NCBI RefSeq assembly: GCF_003350475.1
Contig: NZ_QQAV01000001.1
Span: forward strand, 488,836-552,835
Origin: Pseudacidovorax intermedius
GTDB taxonomy: Bacteria > Pseudomonadota > Gammaproteobacteria > Burkholderiales > Burkholderiaceae_C
Length of the DNA stretch: 64,000 nucleotides
Direction of reading: 5' to 3'
Shown here: positions 53,986 to 62,388 of the stretch, in pieces
Numbering within the stretch: the first letter of the stretch is position 1
Layout of the letters: each line of letters starts with the position of its first letter
The notes under the pieces: generated by a model
Told to the model about the DNA's origin: nothing
What the model saw: the letters and a program-made list of their open reading frames with translations, nothing else
Database searches by the model: none
Position numbers and translations under genes: made by a program

Positions 53986-54414
53986 ATGCGCGCACGCACA
54001 CCACGGCGGCTTGTCGCCGCCACCACTGCCCTGCTGCTGGCCGGCGGGGCGCAGGCCCAGCTCGTCAACTACAGCGAGCAACTGGGCAACTACAAGGACA
54101 ACAAGGACGCGGGCGTGAAGCTGATCGACGGCGTCACGCCCGGCGTCACGGCCCGCGCCCGGGTGGCCCGGGCGCTGGAGCAGAACAAGGTGGTGGACCA
54201 GCAGGCGCTGGTGCAGCCCGACGGCACGCTCAAGCTGCCGGCCAACCAGACCAACCTGGTGATCCGCACCGACTACAGCAACGTCCAGCAAGGGGCCGAC
54301 GGCCAGCTGCGCATCGCGAGCCCGACGATCCAGGGCAACGTGAGCGGCAACGTGACGCTGTTCGTCGACGGCAAGGGGGTGGAGAACATCACCGTGCTCA
54401 ACAACGGCCGCTGA
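53986..54414 (+). CDS. Secreted accessory protein of the fibre operon
   Basis: A 142-residue protein with signal peptide (cleavage near AQA-QLV, residue 24). It lacks the NSV repeat but ends in beta-rich IQGNVSGNVTLFVDGKGVENITVLNN. Middle region ARVARALEQNKVVDQQALVQ is helical. Position directly before the CsgG-like gene is where curli and hfa clusters place small partners (CsgE/CsgF or HfaA). I do not see clear identity to any of these, so role as nucleator, adaptor or anchor is inference. It starts 28 bp after the giant gene. Confidence 0.65.
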   Translation: MRARTPRRLVAATTALLLAGGAQAQLVNYSEQLGNYKDNKDAGVKLIDGVTPGVTARARVARALEQNKVVDQQALVQPDGTLKLPANQTNLVIRTDYSNVQQGADGQLRIASPTIQGNVSGNVTLFVDGKGVENITVLNNGR

Positions 54415-54430
54415 CGCAGCACCACCGCCC

Positions 54431-54446
54431 CGGCCCGCGCGGGCCG
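54431..54446. other. Perfect 16-bp palindrome within the fibre operon
   Basis: CGGCCCGCGCGGGCCG lies in the 69-bp gap between the accessory gene and the CsgG-like gene, 38 bp before the start. It could form a stem in the mRNA and set the relative levels of upstream subunits and downstream machinery. Confidence 0.45.
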
Positions 54447-54483
54447 CACACCGCGTACCGATAACAACAACGCCTCTGCTCAC

Positions 54484-55683
54484 ATGACCTTCGCACTCGC
54501 CCGCGGCGCCCGGATCAGCGCCCGCCTCGCCACCCTCGCCGCCGCCGCTGCGCTGGTGGCCGGCTGCGCCACCACGGAGAACGCCCTCAAGGACGCCGAC
54601 CAGCTGCTCGCCGAGCGCGAGGCCGCAAAGTCCCTGCCCACCGCCAACCTGAGCCAGTACGCCGCCGCGCTCACGCGGTTCGGCACCATGCTCGACGTCT
54701 ACAAGGACGGCGACCCGGTCGTCTACATGCAGACGCGCAACATCCTCGATGCGACCAACCTCTCCAACCCGCTGGTGGGTTCGGAGATTCCGGGCGACAT
54801 CACCGAGATGGTCCGCACCGCCGTCAACCGCATCGGTGCGCGCATCGTCTACGTGCCCTACCACCCCGACTACCTGATCTCGCAGGCCCAGTTGGGCGCG
54901 CGCTTCGGCGTGACCATGCCGGACTTCCTGATCACCGGGGCGCTGACCGAATTCGACCGCGCGCTGTCGGGCGCTGGCCGCTCCAATTCGGCCAGCGTGG
55001 ACTTCGGCAAGGGCAAGGGCGAGACCAACATCGGCGCCGACTTCAAGCGCACCGCCATCCTCTCGGCCCTGGCGCTGGACCTGAACCTGGTGAGCTTCAG
55101 CACCCAGCAGATGGTGCCGCGCGTGCAGGCGTCCAACGTGATCAAGGTGCTGAACTTCAGCTCGGAGGACAACGCCAGCCTGGGCTTCTACGGCGATGCC
55201 TTCGGCTTCAAGCTCGAAGGCAAGTACCTGCAGGGCCGGCACTCGGCCATCCGCACGCTGGTCGACCTGAGCGTGCTGGAGCTGATGGGCAAGGCCACCA
55301 ACACGCCCTACTGGCGCTGCATTCCCGGCGGCACGCCCGACCCGGTGGTGGTGGACAACATGCGCAAGTCCTTCGAGGCGCTCACGCCGCAGGTCAAGAT
55401 CGGCCTGATCCAGGTGACGCTGCGCAAGTACGGCGAGAACGTGGCCATCAACCAGCAGCTGGATGCGCCCACGCAGGAGGCACTGCGCCGCGTGTATTCC
55501 AGCCGCTATCCGCAGCTGGGCGACACGGTGGACGTGCTGAGCTGGCAGGGCTTCGAGCCGCTGTTCTTCGGCGTGCCGATGCCGTGGGACGGCCAGCTGG
55601 CCGCGCCCTCGCCGGCCACTGTCACGCCGGCGGCCGGCACGGTGCCGCCCGCGGCGAGCGCACCGGCGAGGACGGGCGCATGA
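54484..55683 (+). CDS. CsgG-like outer-membrane lipoprotein secretion channel
   Basis: A 399-residue lipoprotein (lipobox LVAGC, Cys28). The CsgG/HfaB fold is recognisable: ATNLSNPLVGSEIPGDITEMV (near 90-110) stands where CsgG has its pore-constriction YPASNF segment and following helix; FLITGALTEFDRALSG matches the strand before the barrel hairpin, FKRTAILSALALDLNLVSFSTQQMV the next strands, and VDLSVLELMGKAT the closing helix. After this comes a C-terminal extension, with LIQVTLRKYGENVAINQQLD resembling a peptidoglycan-binding repeat, and an Ala/Pro tail. CsgG forms a nonameric pore for unfolded curli subunits; here the repeat proteins upstream are the presumed cargo. Confidence 0.75.
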   Translation: MTFALARGARISARLATLAAAAALVAGCATTENALKDADQLLAEREAAKSLPTANLSQYAAALTRFGTMLDVYKDGDPVVYMQTRNILDATNLSNPLVGSEIPGDITEMVRTAVNRIGARIVYVPYHPDYLISQAQLGARFGVTMPDFLITGALTEFDRALSGAGRSNSASVDFGKGKGETNIGADFKRTAILSALALDLNLVSFSTQQMVPRVQASNVIKVLNFSSEDNASLGFYGDAFGFKLEGKYLQGRHSAIRTLVDLSVLELMGKATNTPYWRCIPGGTPDPVVVDNMRKSFEALTPQVKIGLIQVTLRKYGENVAINQQLDAPTQEALRRVYSSRYPQLGDTVDVLSWQGFEPLFFGVPMPWDGQLAAPSPATVTPAAGTVPPAASAPARTGA

Positions 55684-56678
55684 AGCTGCACCGCGCTTCT
55701 TCTGCAGGCGTGCGCGGTGCACCCGGCTCTGCGCCAGTGCAGCGTCCGACCGCGCTTGCGGCACGGATGCTGGCGAGCGTGGCAATGGCCACCATGCTGT
55801 GCATCGCAAGTGCACATGCGCAGACCGTGATCGGCAACCCGGGCGCCAACGTGAGCAATGGCGCAGCCGTGAGCAGCGGCGCCGCCGGCGGGGTCGTCAG
55901 CGGCTCGGCGGCCGCGACCCCGGTCACGCCCGCAGGCGCCAACACGGCGCCCTCTGCCGCCGCCGAGGCGGGCGCCCGCTTCGTCGAATCGTGCCAGCAG
56001 GCCATCGAGCGCGGCATGGTCAACCCCGGCTGCCAGGGCCCGCTCTACGGCAGCGAGATCTCGCGCCTCAAGGAAGACGCGCTGCGCACCCAGAACCCCG
56101 CCCTGCTCACCCTGCTGGGCGATGCCTACCAGAGCAACCGCAGCGGCATCTCCGACATCGGTCAGGCCTACCGCTGGTACCTGCTGGGCGCGGTGCGCGG
56201 CGATCCGCGGGCCATGCAGCGACTGTCGGACCTCTACCGCAACGGCCAGGGCGTGCCCAAGGACAACATCAAGGCCCTGGGTTACGCCCGCTTGGCGCAA
56301 CGCCTGGCGCTGCCCGGCAGCCAGAACGCCCAGGGCGCCGCCGAGACCATCAACAGCCTGGGCCAGGAGATGGCGGCGGAGGAGACGGCGCTGGCCGACC
56401 GCTTCGCCAGTGAACTGGAAGCGCAGATGCGGCAGGCGCCCGGTGCGGCTGCATCCGGCGCGCCTGCCGTGCCGGGCATGGCATCGCCGCCGCCAGCGGC
56501 CGCGCTGGGGCCGGCGGGGCCCAAGCTCTCCGGCCCGCCCGGCCTGGGCGCCCTGCGGGCGGCCGAGGCCGCTGCGCCCGCGGCGTCGCCCGCGCCTGCC
56601 CCCGCCCCGGCCCGCTCGCCGCTCGGCGGCTTTCCGGGGCAGGAGGCGCTGCAGGCCACGCCCGCGCCCTCGCGCTGA
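55680..56678 (+). CDS. Sel1-repeat periplasmic protein
   Basis: A 332-residue protein with a long signal region (hydrophobic MLASVAMATMLCIASAHAQ, cleavage near residue 48). Sel1/TPR-like units occupy about 130-235 (LLGDAYQSN, AYRWYLLGAVRGDPRAMQRL, LYRNGQGVPKDNIKALGYARLA), followed by an Ala/Pro-rich tail of about 90 residues. Such repeats bind partner proteins; a scaffold for the secretion channel is inferred. The start overlaps the CsgG-like stop (ATGA), so the two are translated together. The early mature part TVIGNPGANVSNGAAVSSG is weakly like the fibre repeat. Confidence 0.7.
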   Translation: MKLHRASSAGVRGAPGSAPVQRPTALAARMLASVAMATMLCIASAHAQTVIGNPGANVSNGAAVSSGAAGGVVSGSAAATPVTPAGANTAPSAAAEAGARFVESCQQAIERGMVNPGCQGPLYGSEISRLKEDALRTQNPALLTLLGDAYQSNRSGISDIGQAYRWYLLGAVRGDPRAMQRLSDLYRNGQGVPKDNIKALGYARLAQRLALPGSQNAQGAAETINSLGQEMAAEETALADRFASELEAQMRQAPGAAASGAPAVPGMASPPPAAALGPAGPKLSGPPGLGALRAAEAAAPAASPAPAPAPARSPLGGFPGQEALQATPAPSR

Positions 56679-56727
56679 CCGTTGGAAATCGACCGCCCCT
56701 GCGCATCCCCGTGACGAGGCCTTCGCC

Positions 56728-57135
56728 ATGACCCAGAACCCCTCCGCCCCTTTCGCCGCACTGGCCCGCAGCCCTTGGCGGGCGCCGCGCATCGCAGTCG
56801 CGCTCGCCGCCGTCCTCGCGGCCGGCGCCGGCTGGGCCGCCGACGTGTCCGACCGCAGCCAAAGCACCACCACCATGATCGAACGCCCCGGCCCCGGTAC
56901 CAACCGCATCGAAGTCACCGGCAACACCGCCAGCAACGTGCAGGTGCGCTGCGCCGACGGCACGGCCGCCACGGCCGGCGCCAACATCAACAGCGTCGAC
57001 ATCGACAGCCGTGCCCTGCAGGGCCGCACCGTCGTCGTCACCGGCCGCAACACGCGCGACGTGAAGGCGGGCGTCGACTGCGCCCCCGGTGGCACCGGGG
57101 CGGCGGCCAACGTCAACAGCGTCAACATCCGATGA
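56728..57135 (+). CDS. Small secreted repeat protein, candidate fibre subunit 2
   Basis: A 135-residue protein with signal peptide (cleavage near residue 38, GWAA-DVS). Two repeats of the operon motif: TNRIEVTGNTASNVQVRC...AGANINSVDI and TVVVTGRNTRDVKAGVDC...AANVNSVNIR. Each contains one Cys (RCADG and DCAPG) absent from subunit 1, so a disulfide could lock the two repeats. It may be a minor, capping or nucleating subunit, as CsgB is to CsgA. Its stop overlaps the next start (ATGA). Confidence 0.78.
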   Translation: MTQNPSAPFAALARSPWRAPRIAVALAAVLAAGAGWAADVSDRSQSTTTMIERPGPGTNRIEVTGNTASNVQVRCADGTAATAGANINSVDIDSRALQGRTVVVTGRNTRDVKAGVDCAPGGTGAAANVNSVNIR

Positions 57136-57740
57136 AGTCCACGCACGCCTTTCCCCTCGCCGCCCTCGCGCTGTCGGCGGGCCTGCTGGCCGCCTGCTCC
57201 GACCGCGACAGCACACCGGCAGCATCCAGCCCCACGCCGGCACCGGCCGCGACGCCGATGGCCAGCCCGGCGCCCGCAGTGCCACCAACGGCGACGCCCG
57301 CCGAGGGCAGCGCTTCCGCGCCCGCTCCGGCGCCCGCCGCCGCCACGCCCACCAGCGCACGCCAGTTGCCGCTGACCGTGCAGGGCGTGGCCAGCGCCGG
57401 CCTCACCGTGCGCGTGAAGGGCGTGGAACTGGGGCCCGATGCGACGGTGCTGGACGTCAGCGCCTCCTTCGCCAGCCCGCTCACCAACTGGACGCAGATG
57501 GCGTCCGGCGACACCTACCTGCAGGACGAGGCCGGCAACAAGCTGATGCTCAAGCGGCCCGAGGACAACCGCTACCTCAAGATCAAGACCGGCGACACCA
57601 TGGAAGGCCGGCTGGTCTTTCTGGGCGCCGTGCCGGCCGATGCACGGCAGGTCAAGCTCGTCATCAACGAAGGCAGTCCTCCGGACGACACCAACAGCCC
57701 CGGCCTGGAGATGGTGCTGCCGCTCAAGGCCGGCGGATGA
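57132..57740 (+). CDS. Proline/alanine-rich lipoprotein of the fibre operon
   Basis: A 202-residue lipoprotein (lipobox LLAAC, Cys22) with a 55-residue Ala/Pro/Thr-rich linker and a C-terminal beta domain (about 80-200) containing TVRVKGVELGPDATVLDVSA, DTYLQDEAGNKLML and RLVFLGAVPADARQVKLVIN. The domain has the look of a DUF4352-like immunoglobulin-type fold. The linker could span the peptidoglycan. Both neighbours overlap it by 4 bp. Role unknown; anchoring or chaperoning at the outer membrane is possible. Confidence 0.68.
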   Translation: MKSTHAFPLAALALSAGLLAACSDRDSTPAASSPTPAPAATPMASPAPAVPPTATPAEGSASAPAPAPAAATPTSARQLPLTVQGVASAGLTVRVKGVELGPDATVLDVSASFASPLTNWTQMASGDTYLQDEAGNKLMLKRPEDNRYLKIKTGDTMEGRLVFLGAVPADARQVKLVINEGSPPDDTNSPGLEMVLPLKAGG

Positions 57741-58462
57741 ACCGCGCGGCAGCCGTGGTCGGCGCGGCCGGACTGCTCGTCGCCTGCGCCGCGATGGCAC
57801 AGACGACCCCGGCGTCGGCCGCAGGGGGTGGCGGCTATGAGGTGCGGCGCAGCGCCCAGTCGCTGGCCGGAGAGCCCACGCGCTGGCAGCCGGCGGTGGG
57901 CGCACCCGTCAGCGAATGGCGCCCGGCCGGCACCGGCAGCAGCTGGCAGCGCGCCGCGGCCGGATCCACCTTCGGCAAGGCCGCCGCGCCCGACACCACG
58001 CTGCGTCTGGCGGAGGTGCCGCCCGCACGCCTGGCCCGCACCCGCACCTTGCTGACCGAGCTGAACGCCCGGCCGACACGGCAAAAGTCCATCGTCGTCG
58101 ACCTGCCGGCGGACGTGCTCTTCGACTTCGACAAGGCCGACTTGCGGCCGGATGCCGAGCCCGCGCTGGCCCGCGCGGCCGAGCTGCTGCAGGGCTATCC
58201 CGATGCACCCGTGCGCGTGCGCGGCCACACCGATGCGCGCGGCAGCGACACCTACAACGACGTGCTGTCTCTGCGTCGCGCGCAGCGCGTGGCCGAGCGG
58301 CTGGCCGCCGCGACGGGAACGCGAAAGCTGGAGACCGAAGGCCTGGGCCGGCGCGAACCCATCGCCGCCAACACCCGGCCCGATGGCCGGGACGACCCCG
58401 AAGGCCGGCAGAAGAACCGGCGTGTGGAGATCGTGATCGGCCCGCGCGCGCCGAACGGATGA
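57737..58462 (+). CDS. OmpA-domain peptidoglycan-binding protein
   Basis: A 241-residue protein with signal sequence (either lipobox-like LVAC at Cys17 or cleavage after AMA). The OmpA-like domain occupies about 118-236: ADVLFDFDKADLRPDAEPAL, RVRGHTDARGSDTYND, LSLRRAQRVAERL and the peptidoglycan-binding Asp/Arg in GRQKNRRVEIVI. The first 110 residues (RRSAQSLAGEPTRWQPAVG) are unrecognised. It would tether the system to the cell wall. ATG 57737 overlaps the upstream stop. Confidence 0.85.
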   Translation: MNRAAAVVGAAGLLVACAAMAQTTPASAAGGGGYEVRRSAQSLAGEPTRWQPAVGAPVSEWRPAGTGSSWQRAAAGSTFGKAAAPDTTLRLAEVPPARLARTRTLLTELNARPTRQKSIVVDLPADVLFDFDKADLRPDAEPALARAAELLQGYPDAPVRVRGHTDARGSDTYNDVLSLRRAQRVAERLAAATGTRKLETEGLGRREPIAANTRPDGRDDPEGRQKNRRVEIVIGPRAPNG

Positions 58463-58482
58463 ACGCAGAGCAAGGAGATGTC

Positions 58483-58728
58483 ATGGCGCTGATCGACTGC
58501 CCCGACTGCGGACGCCGCGTGTCGCCGCGCGCGCCGAGCTGCCCCAACTGCGGCGCGCCGATCACCGCCACGGGTCATCCTGCCGATCGACGTCTGGTAA
58601 CGCCAGGACTGCTCGGCCGACTGACGGCGGTGCTGGGCGCCTGGCTGGTGTTCCCGTGGGTGGCGCGTCTGCTCGCCTTCCTGGCGGGCATCGCCATGCT
58701 GATCGTGATGTTCACCTCGGCGCGCTGA
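58483..58728 (+). CDS. Zinc-ribbon membrane protein
   Basis: An 81-residue protein: a CPDCG...CPNCG zinc ribbon in the first 30 residues (MALIDCPDCGRRVSPRAPSC in part), then two hydrophobic segments (LTAVLGAWLVFPWVARLL, AFLAGIAMLIVMFTS). AAGGAG at 58472-58477 fits ATG 58483; an ATG at 58459 overlapping the OmpA stop is the alternative. Last gene of the operon. It may be unrelated to the fibre genes despite the tight spacing. Confidence 0.7.
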   Translation: MALIDCPDCGRRVSPRAPSCPNCGAPITATGHPADRRLVTPGLLGRLTAVLGAWLVFPWVARLLAFLAGIAMLIVMFTSAR

Positions 58729-58749
58729 GCGCACCGCCGGTTCGTTCGA

Positions 58750-60150
58750 TCAGGCGGCGAGCGGCTGCTGCGGGAGCGGGTCGTCCGCGTTCGCGGCAGG
58801 TGCCTCCGCCGGCATCGGTGCGATGCCCTCGACCGGGACGGGCGCCTGGTCCTGCTGCGACGCAGAGGGCTCGGGCGACGGATCCTGGACCGGCACCGGA
58901 TCGCCGGCCGGCGGGGGCTCCTGCACCGGCGCCGGCTCGCCGCCCTCGGCGCGGACCGGGGCCGGCTGCCCGCGCTGCGCGGTCACCAGCTGGTGGATGA
59001 ACTGCAGCTTGCCCACCGCCGCATGCGGCAGCACGAAGGGATAGAAGTCCGGCTGGCCCATGCTGCGCGACAGCTCGTTGAGCACGTTGGTCAGCCTCAC
59101 CCAGCCGTTGAGGAAGTCGAGGAAGCGGTCCGCATCCTCGTGCTCGGGCTGCCACAGGTCCTCGCGGGTGAACAGGTCGCTGGTCAGTTCGACGTTCACG
59201 GCATTGACGCCGAAGCTGAGCGCCGTGTCCACCGTGTCGGCCATGTGCAGGTAGTGCGCCCAGGTCTCGGCCCAGTCCTCCCAGGGATGGGTGCTGGCAT
59301 AGCTGGTGACATAGCGCAGCGCCCAGTCGGCCGGCGGGCCGTTCTCGTAGTGGCGCTGCAGGGCCTGGCCGTAGTCCTCGGTTTCGTCGCCGAACAGGGC
59401 GCGGAAGCCCTCCAGCCAGGGCGTGGGCGCGACCAGCACATCCCAGTAGTAGTGGCCGATCTCGTGGCGGAAGTGGCCCACCAGCGTGCGGTAGGGCTCG
59501 CGCATCTCGGCGCGCGTCTTCTCGCGCTGGGCGTCGTCGCCCTCCTCGATGTTGAGGGTGATCACGCCGTCCTGGTGGCCCGTGAGCACCCGCGGCGAGC
59601 CCGGCAGGTTGGACAGGAAGTCGAAGGCCAGGCCATGGTCCGGATCGGCCAGGCGGGTGCTGATCGGCAGACCCAGCGCCAGCAGTTGCGACAAGACGCG
59701 CCGCTTGGCCGCTTCCATCTTCTGCCACAGCTCGGGGTTCTCGGGCACGGACAGGTCGGGGATGGTGCGCGTCGCGCTGCAGGCCAGGCACAAGCCCGGC
59801 GCCAGGCCATGGGTATGGGCCAGGCCCGGCTCGGCTTCCTCATCGTCCGGCACCAGCCAGTTGCAGCCGGCGGCGGTGCTGAAGTTGGCGCACCGCCGGT
59901 ACCGCGGCCCGTCCGGCTCGCCGAAGACGGTGAACAGCTCCGGGTCGTCGGTCGGCGCGAGTGGCAGCACGCCCACGCGCGAGGTCACATAGCCCAGCGG
60001 CGTGCCGCAGGCCAGGCATTGGCTGTTGCGCAGGTAGACCGGCCGGCCGCACTGGCAGACGTAGGCGCGGCTGACGGCCGGTGCGGCCAGTTCGTCGGCC
60101 AGCGAGCCGCCACTGTGCACCTGGGCGGAAGAACTGTCGGATTCAGGCAT
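58750..60150 (-). CDS. Zinc-binding metallopeptidase with N-terminal zinc ribbon
   Basis: A 466-residue protein of the COG4307-type putative metallopeptidases. Residues 32-48 form a C-x-C...C-x-x-C zinc ribbon, a second Cys set is at C87, C96, C121, C124, and the zincin motif HEIGH is at 229-233 (VGHFRHEIGHYYWD). Downstream Glu/Asp residues in WAETWAHYLH complete the family signature. The last 75 residues are Pro/Ala/Gln-rich and probably disordered. It ends 22 bp from the fibre operon on the opposite strand. Substrate unknown. Confidence 0.85.
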   Translation of the reverse strand: MPESDSSSAQVHSGGSLADELAAPAVSRAYVCQCGRPVYLRNSQCLACGTPLGYVTSRVGVLPLAPTDDPELFTVFGEPDGPRYRRCANFSTAAGCNWLVPDDEEAEPGLAHTHGLAPGLCLACSATRTIPDLSVPENPELWQKMEAAKRRVLSQLLALGLPISTRLADPDHGLAFDFLSNLPGSPRVLTGHQDGVITLNIEEGDDAQREKTRAEMREPYRTLVGHFRHEIGHYYWDVLVAPTPWLEGFRALFGDETEDYGQALQRHYENGPPADWALRYVTSYASTHPWEDWAETWAHYLHMADTVDTALSFGVNAVNVELTSDLFTREDLWQPEHEDADRFLDFLNGWVRLTNVLNELSRSMGQPDFYPFVLPHAAVGKLQFIHQLVTAQRGQPAPVRAEGGEPAPVQEPPPAGDPVPVQDPSPEPSASQQDQAPVPVEGIAPMPAEAPAANADDPLPQQPLAA

Positions 60151-60366
60151 GGGCACTCCCCGTGTTGTGCGTCGATTCTGGAATCGGGATGCGCACGCCA
60201 TGCGGCAGGTACCTGACGGCACCCGCGCCCACCGCTCCACCCCGGACGGCCGGCATTGTTCGGCCGCCCCTTCGGTCCGCTCGGCGGGCGAAGCCCCGTA
60301 TGCTTGTAGGACCGGACGGCCCCACCCGCTCCGGCGTCGGGGCCCGACCCCGACGGCCCCCGCCCC

Positions 60367-61851
60367 ATGACTGCCCACACGCCCCAGCCCCCCGCCTCCG
60401 CCCCCGTCCATTCGCCGCTGCGCCAGCGTTACGGGCCGCGCTACCGCTGGCTGCTGCTGCTGTCGGTCATGGTGGGGACGATGGCCTCGATCATGTCCTC
60501 CACGGTGGTCAACGTGGCCATTCCCGACCTGAGCCGGCATTTCGGCCTCGGGCAGGAGCGGGCGCAGTGGGTCAGCTCCGGCTTCATGGTGGCGATGACG
60601 GCCTCGATGCTCACCACGCCCTGGCTGCTGGCGCGCTTCGGCTATCGGCGCACCTATGTCGGCACCATGGTGCTGCTGCTGGCCGGCGGGCTGCTGGGTG
60701 GGCTTGCCGACCTGTTCCCGTTGGTGCTGGCCGCGCGTGTGATGGAAGGCCTGGCGGCGGGCGTGGTGCAGCCCATCCCGGCCATCATCATCCTGCGCGC
60801 CTTCGAGCCGCACGAGCAGGGCCGCGCCAGTGGCTTCTTCGGCATGGGCGTGGTGCTGGCGCCCGCCATCGGACCCAGCATCGGCGGCGTGCTGGTGGAC
60901 CTGGCGGGCTGGCGCTCGATCTTCTTCATGGTGGTGCCCTTCTGCCTGGCGGCCTTCTGGCTGGCCTGGAAGTTCGTGCCGCCCACCGCGCCCGGCGGCG
61001 CCCAGGCCGGCCGCAGCCACGCGCTGGACTGGCGCGGCCTGCTCATTGGCACCGCGGGCACGCTGTGCCTGCTCAATGGGCTGGTGGAGCTGCGCGGCGA
61101 TGCGCCCGGCCAGGCCGCGCTGCTGCTGGTGCTGGCCGCCGCCGCGCTGGCCACCTTCGTGTGGTGGGAGCGGCGCCTGGCCGCGCGCGGCGACGAGCCG
61201 CTGATGGACATGCGCCTCTTCACCCACCGGCAGTTCGCCATGGGCACGGTGGTGGCCTTCATCTACGGCACGGCGCTGTTCGGCTCGACCTACCTGCTGC
61301 CGGTGTTCATGCAGGTGGCGCTGCACCTGTCGGCCTCGCACGTGGGCACCATCATGCTGCCGGCCGGCATCGTGCTGGCCTTCACCATCGCCGGCGTGGG
61401 CCGGCTGGCCGACCGGCACCCGACCTGGCTGCTGGTGAGCACCGGCCTCTTGCTGCTGGCCGCCAGCTTCGCGCTGATGCCCACGCTGTCGCTGGCCGGG
61501 CCGCTGTGGCTGCTGACGCTGTACGCCGTGATCGGGCGCATCGGGCTGGGCTTCATCCTGCCTTCGCTGAACATCGGCTCGATGCGGCCGCTGCCCAAGG
61601 CCATGATCCCGCAGGGTGCGAGTGCCATCAGCTTCCTGCGGCAGCTGGGCGGCTCGGCCGGGGTGAGCCTGTGCGCCGTCGTGCTGGAATGGCGGCTTGC
61701 GGCACACGGCGATTCGCTGGCGCAGCTGCAGAGCAGCCCGGCGCGACTGGCGGCCTTCGACGAGGTGTTCCTGATCCTGGCGGCGCTGTGCGGCCTGGCA
61801 CTGCTGGCGGCGCTGCAGCTGCGGGAGCGGCACCACCGCGGCTCGCTCTGA
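60367..61851 (+). CDS. DHA2-family MFS efflux transporter (EmrB-like)
   Basis: A 494-residue transporter with about 14 hydrophobic helices. MSSTVVNVAIPDLSRHFG and AQWVSSGFMVAMTASM form the first DHA2 motif, RFGYRRTYVG the loop 2-3 motif, and GMGVVLAPAIGPSIGGVLVD the antiporter motif C. Length fits the 14-helix class that exports drugs or metabolites by proton exchange. No emrA-type adaptor is adjacent. Divergent from the metallopeptidase across 216 bp. Confidence 0.9.
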   Translation: MTAHTPQPPASAPVHSPLRQRYGPRYRWLLLLSVMVGTMASIMSSTVVNVAIPDLSRHFGLGQERAQWVSSGFMVAMTASMLTTPWLLARFGYRRTYVGTMVLLLAGGLLGGLADLFPLVLAARVMEGLAAGVVQPIPAIIILRAFEPHEQGRASGFFGMGVVLAPAIGPSIGGVLVDLAGWRSIFFMVVPFCLAAFWLAWKFVPPTAPGGAQAGRSHALDWRGLLIGTAGTLCLLNGLVELRGDAPGQAALLLVLAAAALATFVWWERRLAARGDEPLMDMRLFTHRQFAMGTVVAFIYGTALFGSTYLLPVFMQVALHLSASHVGTIMLPAGIVLAFTIAGVGRLADRHPTWLLVSTGLLLLAASFALMPTLSLAGPLWLLTLYAVIGRIGLGFILPSLNIGSMRPLPKAMIPQGASAISFLRQLGGSAGVSLCAVVLEWRLAAHGDSLAQLQSSPARLAAFDEVFLILAALCGLALLAALQLRERHHRGSL

Positions 61852-61960
61852 CTGCGGTGTGCGCGACAGCCGCGACCCGACGGCTCGGGTCTAATCGGGG
61901 CCGCCTTTTTTCCCCCAACCCGGGCGACGCCGCCCGACAACAACGAAGGAGATCCCGCAG

Positions 61961-62356
61961 ATGCTCAACCATGTGATGGTCGGTAGCCAGGACATCGAAC
62001 GCGCCAAGCGCTTCTACGACGCCGTGCTCGGCGTGCTGGGCGCGCCCGAAGGCATGCGCAACACGGGCCCGGGCGGCCACCAGCGCGTGTTCTGGCGCCA
62101 CGACGGCAACACCTTCGGCATCACCGAGCCGATCAATGGCGAAGCGCCCAGCGTCTCCAACGGCGCGACCATCGGCTTCAAGTGCACGTCGCCCGAGCAG
62201 CTGCAGCAGTTCCACGACGTGGCCGTGGCGCATGGCGGCACGGCCATCGAGGACGCCCCCGGCCCCCGTGGCGACGGCAGCATGCACCTGGCCTACGTGC
62301 GCGACCCGGACGGCCACAAGCTCTGCGGGCTGTACCGCCCCGGCCGCAAGGCCTGA
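61961..62356 (+). CDS. VOC (glyoxalase/bleomycin resistance) family protein
   Basis: A 131-residue protein with the VOC paired beta-alpha-beta-beta-beta modules: MLNHVMVGSQDIERAKRFYD at the start (His4 a metal ligand) and YVRDPDGHKLCGLY at the end with the terminal Glu position replaced by Cys-Gly context. GAAGGAGATCCCGCAG gives an ideal ribosome site. Members include glyoxalase-like lyases and isomerases of unknown substrate. Confidence 0.88.
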   Translation: MLNHVMVGSQDIERAKRFYDAVLGVLGAPEGMRNTGPGGHQRVFWRHDGNTFGITEPINGEAPSVSNGATIGFKCTSPEQLQQFHDVAVAHGGTAIEDAPGPRGDGSMHLAYVRDPDGHKLCGLYRPGRKA

Positions 62357-62388
62357 GCCCCCTTTCCCACGAACGCCCCGCCGCCGCC

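Noticed and set aside
50328-54068. 1246-codon reverse open frame under the fibre genes
   Set aside because: Antisense to the repeat proteins; its apparent repeats are the complement of the real ones, and it has no ribosome site or signal peptide.
61874-61911. Terminator after the MFS gene
   Set aside because: The 7-bp stem GACCCGA/TCGGGTC is separated from the T6 run by about 14 bases, so it does not have intrinsic-terminator geometry.
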